Source: Anaspis maculata
Taxonomy: Eukaryota > Arthropoda > Insecta > Coleoptera > Scraptiidae
Length of the DNA stretch: 64,000 bases
Reading direction: 5' to 3'
Assembly (NCBI GenBank): GCA_949128115.1
Contig: OX421967.1
Span: 23,948,635-24,012,634, forward strand
The notes beneath the pieces are model-generated. The model was not told the DNA's origin. It worked only from the letters and a program-made list of their open reading frames with translations, and did no database searches. Of the stretch, positions 54,801 through 64,000 are shown in pieces. Positions within the stretch are counted from its first letter, which is position 1; each line of letters begins with the position of its first letter. Both the position numbers and the translations under genes were made by a program.

Positions 54801-57800
54801 TTGGGTCACTGCATTGTTTTGGTCAGAAATAGCAACATTTTTCGTTCAGAATCGGTTTTTTTCCTCAAAATGCAATCACAGGCGGCACCACGGTTAACCT
54901 GTGACTAAAACGGCAGAGAAAATGATTTTTTTCATAAAAAACGGCCAACTCTGTTGAACACATGTAGCGACCCATTCGGCCTCACCGATAAGAATGTAAA
55001 CGATCTTTCGGGCTCATAATACACATCTAAACAATCTATTGGCCTCATTTTCGGAACAAGTTTTTGTATTTTTGGAAATTTGATGGAAATCTTCGAGTTG
55101 CTTGAAGTGTAAGAGCACGAGGAGGCTTGAAGACATAATTTCAATCACTTTAGCGGACGGAATTGGGAAGAAACATCTCCAAGCACGGGGACATCGTCTT
55201 TTAGCCTGTCGGTAGGCTCACTGCATTTTTTTGGTCAGAAATAGCAACATTTTTTGTTCAAAATTGTTTTTTTTTCTCAACGTGCAATCAATGGCGGCAC
55301 CACGGTTAACCTATGGCTAAAACGGCATAGGAAATGATTTTTTTATAAAAAACGGCTAACTTTGTTGTACACATGCAGCGACCCATTCGGCGTCACCGGT
55401 AAGTGTGTGAACGATCTTTTGGGCTTAATACACACCCAAGTGCAGACTTTGAGGTTCACAATCAAATAGATTTTCCAAAATCGTGAAAAAATTAGGCGCA
55501 CAGTTAATATGTATATAGCATAAAATCGAGCATAAAATTTAATAGAAACTGTATTGCTCCGCAAAAGGCGACCAACTTGGCTGTACACATGTAGCAGATC
55601 GTTTGGACTCATTGGTAAGAGCGTAACCAATCAATCGGGCTCGTTGTGTTCCTAACACCTCCTGCACTCCTGATACCGTTTCTTCTCTATTTTCAAGGAG
55701 TCGTATCTGTCAAGTGGTTGCAGTGCAGATGAGAGAACGCGGGGAGGCTTCTAGACATAATCTCAGACCATGTTCATCATCCAATATGGGATTTAAAAAG
55801 AAAAAAGTTCAATACGTATTTTAATATTGAAATCGACCGGCTCTTTAGCCTATAAAAAATTGAATGTAAAACATCGTGAGCTATGGTATTACACCTGAAA
55901 AGGGAGTGGCCGTCGTCAAGTAACGGGAAGTTGAAAGGTAGAAAAAAAAGTCGGCAGATGTCTGAGAGAAGAACACAAGAAAAACTGGGTATTTCCTGCT
56001 CCAGATCATAGAAAAGAGAAGATACAAGTCTATTCCGATGATGAAGACCTCCAGAGTATAGCTGCCGTGCCTTCAGAACGCTCGAAGATAAGTTATTTAG
56101 CACCTTTGTTGCCTGTCAGTTAGACATTATCAATTGTAACAATTAGCGGGATAATCACATTCAGGGGATAAAGGGAATACACGTAGCCTGTAGGTCACTG
56201 TTGTTGATGCTTGAGAGAGACGAAAGAGTAGCACGATGTCGCCACAAGATATCCAGATGACCTGCGGCCGAGCTACCATGAGAGACAGCACCTAGCGGGA
56301 CAACAAGGTGATGACCTGTAGAACAGGTGACGTGGTTTTGAGAGCTCCGAGGTATGCTGTCATACTTGATGGACCTGGTCGGGTTATTCTCCTCCATCTG
56401 AGTTGAATTGCTTTAATGATTTCTTCATACTTTTGTTTACTATGATGCATATTACACTGATCAACTATCTCCTGTATCCATGCCTGGATCTTATGTGAGA
56501 AAGGGATCTGTACACAACAGATGTTTTTCTTATTGTCGTGTCTTGTGAAAGAAGGGTATCTCGTGAGAGAACATATCTTTCCTTACTTTGTTATCTGATG
56601 AAATAATATACGTCTTTAACTGTTGAGACCTGGTTGTTGATATTGTTGATTTACATTGAATCATGTGGTGGTATTTATTGTGATAAATAACTGATGATGA
56701 TTCCATTGACCATGTTCATTATGTATGAACCCATGTACTGTGATTATTCACAGTTTCGTTTTATTGGTAATATTGATTGTTATTGATTTGTATGTCATGT
56801 GTTCTCCCTCTTCTTTCGGCAGCAGTGCTCGGCCACTGTCCTTGCCAAAATCTTATCTATTTTCCCTACAGATCCCTCGTCAACTTAGGTCACCGTAGAA
56901 CTTACTAATAAACCTTTGTCTCTGTTTCACACTGTCCCAAGTGGCTACACTGTGCTGAGCACTTGGTCTGCAGTATTCTTTCCCGCTAACAGGTTCCTCA
57001 ACAATCTAGGTCCCTGGAACTAATATGATCTGTTCTAGCGAGAGCGATACTCTCTCTCGTCTTTCTCTTGTTCTCTTTGCATCAGTGGCTTACACACTGC
57101 ATTTCAAATAGTGGGTGGGGAAGGGTAATTGAATTGAATTTATTGTGTTGTATGAAATTGGTTGCATTGTAATTGAATTGATATTGCATTCTTGAACATG
57201 AGTTGATATATTTGTCTTTGGAATAAAATTGTTCTTTGTTGATTTTGAAGTCTCTGTGTTTCATTTCCAAGCCTTCACTTACCTGTACTACTTTGGGGTT
57301 AACTACGGAACAATTAAAGTCATAACGAACACCACTAGACGAACACGAACAGCCAACCTAAGTCTTCAACTTGAAGGGGATTCTTCTGCTTCTTTGGGGA
57401 AAGTTTATTTTTATAAGAGGGGTGGGTTGTGAGATTACAATATCTCCCTTTAGATTGTCGGTGGGCTCTCCAATTTTTTGTGTCAAATAATACCAGCGTT
57501 TCAGGTTTAGAAACGATTTTTTTTATCAAACAGAGGCCGCGGTGCCTCGGTTTAAAACTGACAAAAAAGAAATGAGAATTGATTTTTCTTGTGGGTAACG
57601 GCCAACTTCGTCGTACACATGCAGCGATCCATTTTGCCTCACCAGGAAGAGTGTAAACGATCTTTCGGTCTCATAGTACACATCTTAACAATCTATCGGC
57701 CTCATTTTTGAGACAAAGTCTTGTATTTGTGGAAATTTGATGGAAATTTTCGAGTTGCTCGAAGTGGAAAAGCACGAGGAGGCTTGAAGTGATAATTTTA

Positions 57801-60800
57801 ATCACTTTAGCGGAATGATTGGAAAAAAAACATCTTCAAGCACGGAGACATCGTCTTCTAGCCTGTCGGTAGGCTCACTGCATTTTTTTGGGTCAGAAAT
57901 ACCAACATTTTACGTTGAAAATAGTTTTTTTTTTCTCAACATGCAATCAGAAGCGGCATCACGGTTAGCCTATTGCTGAAACTGCGTAGAAAATGATTTT
58001 TTTTACGACAAACGGCCAACTTTGTTGTACACATGCAGAGATCCATCCGGCCTCACCGGTAAGAGTGTAAACAAACTTTCGGGCTCATAATACACATCTA
58101 AACAATCTATTGGCCTCATTTTCGGAACCAGTTCTTGTGTTTTTGGAAATTTGATGGAAATCTTCGAGTTGCTTGAAGTGGAAGAGCACGATGAGGCTTG
58201 AAGACATAATTCCAATCACTTTAGCGGAATGAATTGGTAAAAACATCTTCAAGCACGGAGACATCGTCTTCTAGCCTGTCGGTAGGCTCACTGCATTTTT
58301 TTGGTCAGAAATAGCAACATTTTTCGTTCAAAATTTTTTTTTTTTACCAACATGCAACCAGAAGGGGCACCACGCACGGTTAGCCTATTGCTAAAAAAGC
58401 GTAGAAAATGATTTTTTTTATGAAAAACGGCCAACTTTGTTGTACACATGCAGAGATCCATCCAGCCTCACCGGTAAGATTGTAAACGATCTTTCGGGCT
58501 CATAATACACATCTAAACAATCTATCGTCCTTCTTTTCGGAACAAGTTCTTGTATTTGTGGAAATTTGATGGAAATTTTCGAGTTGCTTGAAGAGGGAGA
58601 GCACGTGGAGGCTTGAAGACATAATTTCAATCACTTTAGCGGAATGAATTGGGAAAAAACATCTCCAAGCACGGAGACATCGTCTTTCAGCCTGTCGGTA
58701 GGCTCACTGTATTTTTTTAGTCAGAAATAGCAACATTTGTCATTCAAAATCGGTTTTTTCTCAACATGCAATCAGAGGCAGCACCACGGCTAACCTATGG
58801 CTAAAACGGCATAGAAAATGATTTTTTTTATAAAAGACCGCCAACTTTGTTGTACACAGGCAGCGACCCATTCGGCCTCACCGATAACAGTGAAAACAAT
58901 CTTCTGGGCTTATATACACACCCAGGTGCAGAATTTGAGGTTCACAATCAAATTGTTTTCCCAAAATCGTGGAAAACCTACTGAAATGTATATAGCATAA
59001 AATTTGATAGAAACTGTATTGCACCGCAAACGGCGACCAACTTGGCTGTACACATGTTACAGATCGTTTGGACTCATTGGTAAGAGCGTAACGAATCAAT
59101 CGGGCTCGTTGTGTTCCCAACACCTCCTGCACTCCTGATACCGTTTTGTCTTTATTTTCGAGGAGTCGTATTTTTCAAGTTGTTGCAGTGCAGGTGGAAG
59201 AACGCGGGGAGGCTTCTAGACATAATCTCAGACCATCTCCGCCTTCCAAAATGGGATTTAGGAAAAAAATGTTCAATACGTATATATCACCCTTTAGGTT
59301 GTCGCGGTGGGCTCTCCATTTTTTTTTTTGGCAAATAATACCAGCGTTTCAGGTTTAGAATCGATTTTTTTATCAAACAGAGGCCGCGGTGCCTCGGTTT
59401 AAAACTGACAAAAAAGAAATGAGAATTGATTTTTCTTGTGGGTAACGGCCAACTTCGTCATACACATGCAGCGATCCATTTTGCCTCACCGGTAAGAGTT
59501 TGAACGATCTTTCGGGCTCATAATACACATCTCAAGATCTATCGGCCTCATTTTCGGAACAAGTTTTTGTATTTGCGGAAATTCGATAGAAATTTTCGAG
59601 TTGCTTGAAGTGCAAGAGCACGAAGAGGCTTGAAGACATAATTTCAATCACTTTAGCGGAATGAATTGGGAAAAAACATTTAAGCACGGAGACATCGTCT
59701 TTTAGCCTGTCGGTAGGCTGACGGCATTTTTTTGACCAGGAATAGCAACATTTTTCGTTCAAAATCGTTCTTTTTTCAACATGCAATCAAAGGCGGCACC
59801 ACGGTTAACCTATGGCTGAAACGGCATAGAAAATGATTTTTGTTATGAAAAACGGCCAACTTTGTTGTACACATGCAGAGATCCATCCGGCCTCGCCGGT
59901 TAGAGTTAAACGATCTTTCGGGCTCATAATATACATCTGAACAATCTATCGGCCTCATTTTCGGAACAAGTTCTTGTATTCGTGGAAATTTGATGGAAAT
60001 CGGATGGAAATTTTCGAATTGCTTGAAGTGGAAGAGCACGACGAGGGTTGATGACATAATTTCAATTGGGAATGAATGAATTGGGAAAAAAACATCTTCA
60101 AGCACATAGACATCGTCTTTTAGCCTGTCGGTAGGCTCACTGCATTTTTTGGTCAGAAATAGCAACATTTTTTGTTCAAAATCGTTTTTTTCTCAACATG
60201 CAATCAGAGACAGCACCACGGTTAACCTATGGCTAAAACGGCATATAGAATGATTTTTTTATGAAAAACGGCCAACTTTCTTGTACACATGCAGAGATCC
60301 ATGCGGCCCCACCGGTAAGAGTGTAAACGATCTTTCCGGCTCATAATACACATCTAAACAATCTATCGGTCTCATTTTTGGAACAAGTTCTTGTATTTGT
60401 GGAAATTTGATGGAAATTTCCGAGTTGCTTGAAGTGGAAGAGCACGAGGAGGCTTGAAGACATAATTCCAATCAGTTCAGCGGAATGAATTGGAAAAAAA
60501 CATCTCCAAGCACGGAGACATCGTCTTTTAGCCTGTCGGTAGGCTGACTGCTTTTTTTTGACCAGAAATAGCAACATTTTTTGTTCAAAATCGTTTTTTT
60601 TTCTCAACATGCAATCAAAGGCGGCACCACGGTTAACCTATGACTGAAACGGCATAGAAAATGATTTTTTTCCATAAAAAACGGCCAACTCTGTTGTACA
60701 CATGCAGCGACCCATTCGGCCTCACCGTTAAGAATGTAAACGATCTTTCGGGCTCATAATACACACTCAAACAATCCATCGGCCTCATTTTCAAAACAAG

Positions 60801-61500
60801 TTGCCGTATTTGTGGGAGTTTATCGGAAACAACTTTTGCTGCTGGAAGTGGAAAAGCAAGAGGTTGCTTCTAGACATACTCTCAATCACCCTGGCGAAAT
60901 AGATCAAAGAAAAAGCATTACCTAGTTTGAATATATCGCTTTTCAGCCTTGCAGTACGTTCACTGCATTTTTTTTTGTCAAAAGTTGCAGTCTCTTTTTG
61001 TTTAAATCAATTTTTTTTTCAATACAATTAGAGGCGGTGCCACAGTTGAAATAAGGCAAAATCCACAAAAAAAAACTGATATTTTTAAATTGAAAACCGC
61101 CAACTTTGTTATATACACATGCATCCATCCAGCCAGCCTCACCAGTAAGAGTGTACACGATCTTTTGGGCTCATAATACACACCTAGACAATCCATCGGC
61201 GTCATTTTCGAAACAAGTTGTCATATTTGTGATATTTTTCTTGATAATTTTTTAGTGGCTGGGAGCACGAGGAAGCTTCTAGGCATAATCACAATCACTC
61301 TTGGGGAATGAATTGAAGGAAAAGCATATCAGGGGTCGCGGTGCCACGGTTGAGAACTGACAAAAAAGGAATGAAAACAGATTTTTCTTGTTAGTAACAG
61401 TCAATTTCGTCGTACACATGCAGCGATCCATTTGGCCTCACCGGTAAGAGTGTAACCAATCAATCGGGCTCATTCTACTCTTAACACCTCTTGCTCCCCT
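51890..61500. repeat. 411-bp satellite array, about 20 units
   Basis: The landmark GGCCTCACCGGTAAGAGTGT recurs near 52091, 52501, 52881, 53333, 53743, 54155, 54565, 54978, 55388, 57634, 58048, 58464, 58877, 59482, 59889, 60304, 60718, 61135 and 61434. Spacing is mostly 407-417 bp. A second unit type with GGACTCATTGGTAAGAGCGT and ATCAATCGGGCTCG occurs near 53094, 55605 and 59072. Each typical unit also has GAAAAACGGCCAACTTTGTT, ATTTTCGAGTTGCTTGAAG, CAAGCACGGAGACATCGTC, AGCCTGTCGGTAGGCTCACT and GGCGGCACCACGGTTAACCT. Most units keep a 70-aa minus-strand ORF. Confidence 0.95.
55819..57440. mobile_element. 1.6 kb insertion in the satellite array
   Basis: The array reads GTTCAATACGTAT then CACCCTTTAGGTTGTC at 59272-59300. 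In the sister unit these two parts are separated by about 1.6 kb (55818 and about 57441). The insert is not palindromic. It has an AATAAA near 57221 and a TTGTTCTTTGTTG motif after it, which would fit an LTR-like end, but no paired LTRs, primer-binding site or protease/RT motifs were seen. The minus-strand ORFs 56161-56397 and 55777-56103 have no recognised family. Confidence 0.65.
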
Positions 61501-61796
61501 GATGTCATTTTTCCTTTATTTTCCATTTTCTTGCGTTTTATGAGAGCCCTGTGCCTTTTCGGCACTCAAATTATGTTGTCGGACCAGCAACTCACTCTCC
61601 TCCACCCTCTAATGATCTCATCTCGTCAAGTTGTGATGATAAAAATGGGAAATAATCCTTATTCCCAAAATATGCGCCAGAATGTCGGCAACCAGATATA
61701 CTTGAGGTGCATTTTGAATGGTGTCAGTTCCAGATTTGGCCGCGAAGCCAAAAGATACATAAGCTGATGATCAAGTCCTGAAGCCAATTGATGTGA
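61501..61796. other. Non-coding between satellite and microsatellite
   Basis: Contains a 78-aa plus-strand ORF (61531-61767) without recognisable features. Confidence 0.35.
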
Positions 61797-61802
61797 TAGA
61801 TA

Positions 61803-61867
<65 letters not shown>

Positions 61868-61905
61868 ATCTATCTATATCTATATATATATATCTATATA
61901 TCCTC
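61797..61905. repeat. (TA)n / TATC microsatellite
   Basis: More than 80 bp of near-pure TA flanked by TATCTATC-type units. A likely place for length error or polymorphism. Confidence 0.95.
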
Positions 61906-62162
61906 CTAGGGTAAAACATATCCGATCTTGAAAAAGTTGATGACCCCTGAGAGCTTATTAACCTTGGTTGCAGGACGCTTATCGACTCATGTCATAACTG
62001 ACTCAGTTCATTATATACAGGATGCTAAAGAAGGGAGTGACAAAAGGGTTGATTTTTCAAGCCGTGTAACTTTTCAGCGTATTTTCGCGAGGAAAAACTT
62101 CTTCCAATGGATAGCTGATATTCCCAAGGGTAGCCAATATAGGCATTATTTTTTCATCCATA
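61906..62162. other. Non-coding, possible decayed element end
   Basis: TATATACAGGATGCTAAAG at about 62015 resembles a mutated TATA-CAGGGTG left end; no partner was found in the window. Confidence 0.3.
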
Positions 62163-62836
62163 CATGATTATTATTATCACAAAATAAAGATTTCCTGTTC
62201 ACTTCAAAGAAGTTGAACTCCTCCTAGGGGAATGAAGCTAGAGCCCTGTAACTTTTTCTGATGGATAGTCTGAGTCGTCAAGGTTTGGTTTATACCCCAT
62301 GGATGGCGTAGTCGTATTCGTGCAATATTGGACAATTCTAAAATTGTCCGGACAAATATCATGTTGACCGGGCACACAAGGACAATTGAGGTCTCCAATT
62401 TTCTGTTGTCTCTCTTTACTGTGACGTCATGCGTATAAGATACGGTTAATCGAGGTCATTGGGCGCTTCCCAATAAGGCGTATAAGGACACAATTCGACA
62501 CAATTTGACACAGCTAGCGTTCCAATAGCAGTAATAGCACCACATGTCGACACAATCGAAACATTGGCGAGGCTGAGTTTAGAATTGAGCTGGCAAGTGC
62601 ACTTTGACATTGTGTATCCGTCTTGTCGCAGTTATTGGAAAGCGTCCTATGTTTCTTGAGATATGACATTTCGTTTCTGACAATGGGAAATTTTTCGAAT
62701 CTGACAAGCGCTCTGTCGTGTATTTATTTGATTTCAGCATGGATTTCATGATTTCACTTGTTCTTACCCTCGTTCTTGCCAATAAGTGTGTTATATGTAG
62801 TGGAAAACTGAGAAGATACTGAAGATACTTACAGAA

Positions 62837-63046
62837 ATGGTTCAAGGGTGTTGTGTCGCTCTATGCGAGTGCGAGAATAAGACGAATACACCCGGCATCA
62901 CCATGCACCGGTTCAGGAAAGACCCAAACTTGATGGAAGTGTGGCTGCACCAGCACCACCAGGGATCACGCTGCACCAGACACGTGCATTCCATACTTCG
63001 TCCATTAAAAACTCCCTTATGGGTTCTAGTGACTTTCCCCACATGA
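62837..63046 (+). CDS. Small THAP-type zinc-finger protein, possibly truncated
   Basis: 69-aa ORF starting MVQGCCVALCECENK. The C2CH layout of THAP domains is present: C5 (or C6), C10, then C46-x2-H49, the 35-residue gap being at the short end of the family range. HRFRKDPNLMEVWL (24-37) matches the typical H-R-F-P-K-D-P...W-L segment with the invariant P and W. After the zinc ligands the conserved F and the C-terminal AVPTIF-type motif are missing, and the ORF stops at 63046. It is either a first exon, a truncated transposase N-terminus or a remnant. THAP domains bind DNA. It is framed by the TIRs of the surrounding element. Confidence 0.65.
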   Translation: MVQGCCVALCECENKTNTPGITMHRFRKDPNLMEVWLHQHHQGSRCTRHVHSILRPLKTPLWVLVTFPT

Positions 63047-63394
63047 TAATGGGAACAGTATAGCTAACCGATTCAAAATTCCCGCAAAAGTCAGAAACGA
63101 AACGTCCAAACGTCATAAACGTCAAAACGTCAAAGGTGACCTCGAAAAACCATGTACTTTCTATCTCCTAAAATTGGAAAGGTCAATTGACCGGGTATAT
63201 TTAGACACTTTTCAGAATGTCTTACACCACTTCCTCCCATCAATTGAAAGAGATCAATTCGAAAAAATTGCACATCATGCTTGAATGGCCAGTAATGTGT
63301 CAGATTAAAACCGAAACAAGATGGAGACGGAAGCGTAAAATCACATAATAGCGTGAAATTCAGCTTGAAAGTTAGAATGTTAGTGCAAAACAAG

Positions 63395-63850
63395 AGTAAG
63401 TTCCAAGTTTCATGACAATCATTCCCCTAATAAGAGATTTCGACTATTTACACAGAATAAAAGATACTAACAACCAAGATAGCGATGGAATCATGTAATT
63501 CAGCCTGAAAATATAAGAATGATCATACGAAACAAGGGTAAAGTTCCAAGTTCCACGAAAATCGTTCCACAAATGAGAAATTTCAGTATAGCGGCCAAGA
63601 TGGCAGCGGAATTATGAAACTCAGGTTGAGAATAAGAATGCTCATATAAGACAAATGTAAGTTCTAAGTTTCATGACAATCGTTCCACTAATAAGATATT
63701 TCGGAGGCAATTCCAATATGGCAGCCAAGATGGCCGAAATTTAGATTGAGAATAAGAATGATCATATAGGACGAATGTAGGTTCCAAGTTCCACGCAAAT
63801 CGTTATACTAATAAGAAATTTCAATATGGTGAACTAGATGGCACCGCAAC
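63395..63850 (+). repeat. Tandem repeat of about 120-140 bp, four copies
   Basis: AAGTTCCAAGTTYCATGACAAT-like phrases start near 63399, 63541, 63661 and 63780. Each is followed by CGTTCCACTAATAAGAAATT and most then by ATATGGCGGCCAAGATGGC. The unit is the inverse of the short tandem repeat at 3660-3960. Confidence 0.85.
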
Positions 63851-64000
63851 CCTCAGGTCCAATCTGCTCATTGGTCACCCTTAAGGACCTAAGCTATCTA
63901 TCGGAAAAACTTCCAGGGCTCTAGCTTCATTCCCTTAGGAAGAATTCAACTTCTTTGAAGTGCACAGTGAATCTTTGTTTTCTGATTATGATAATAATAA

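Larger units (their letters stand above)
62163..64000. mobile_element. TIR element carrying a THAP-type ORF (right end at window edge)
   Basis: Left arm 62163-62253 and right arm 63910-64000 are inverted copies over about 85 bp: GATTATTATTATCACAAAAT with the final ATTATGATAATAATAA; CACTTCAAAGAAGTTGAACT with its inverse; GGGAATGAAGCTAGAGCCCT near 62229 with AGGGCTCTAGCTTCATTCCC near 63913. The right arm reaches the last base of the window, so the end and any target duplication cannot be seen. The interior holds the THAP ORF and a tandem repeat. THAP domains are the DNA-binding domain of P-element-type transposases; whether this is such an element is inference. Confidence 0.8.

Noticed and set aside
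1..64000. CRISPR array, bacterial operon or phage content
   Set aside because: Spliced eukaryotic genes and absence of any prokaryotic gene organisation; the tandem repeats are satellites, not spacer arrays.

Overview
This is eukaryotic, almost certainly insect, nuclear DNA: spliced GT-AG genes, AT-rich non-coding sequence and very dense non-coding repeats. A hemipteran is a guess from general look only; nothing in the window fixes the species. Two host genes are certain, both on the minus strand. (1) The mitochondrial phosphate carrier (SLC25A3/PiC family), five coding exons between 17115 and 10069 plus an upstream 5'UTR exon ending at 17509; spliced product 361 aa. (2) VPS53, a subunit of the GARP/EARP tethering complexes, four coding exons between 50292 and 33553; spliced product 761 aa. 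Each gene has one very short intron (60 nt and 54 nt) that is a multiple of three and contains no stop, so naive ORF calling reads straight through it. The two proteins act in unrelated places (inner mitochondrial membrane; endosome-to-Golgi traffic), so no joint pathway is implied.

Nearly everything else is repeats. 0.4-2.5 kb holds two terminal-inverted-repeat (TIR) elements. 3.5-5.4 kb is a long foldback element. 5.4-10 kb is intergenic, with a tRNA-derived SINE head and a CAGGGTG-ended palindrome. 10-17.7 kb is the phosphate carrier gene. 18.0-19.7 kb is a nearly perfect 1.7 kb palindrome. 19.8-22.1 kb carries three CAGGGTG elements. 22.7-32.4 kb is a 9-10 kb set of nested palindromes that includes a 2.4 kb GGGGGCGG-rich tandem element. 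33.5-50.3 kb is VPS53; its 13.2 kb second intron is filled with a second copy of the GGGGGCGG element, a hammerhead ribozyme, and at least seven inverted-repeat elements nested in one another.

50.66-51.08 kb, just upstream of VPS53, is a minisatellite of self-complementary units. 51.9-61.5 kb is a satellite array of about 20 units with a 411-bp period, broken by a 1.6 kb insertion. 61.8 kb is a long (TA)n tract. From 62.16 kb to the window edge there is a TIR-bounded element carrying a small THAP-type zinc-finger ORF and a tandem repeat that also occurs, inverted, in the 3.5 kb element.

The most notable items are: a complete-looking type I hammerhead ribozyme at 38958-39005 (minus strand); the repeated placement of TA-flanked CAGGGTG frames at the exact centre of larger palindromes; the THAP ORF inside a TIR element; and the two stopless 3n mini-introns.
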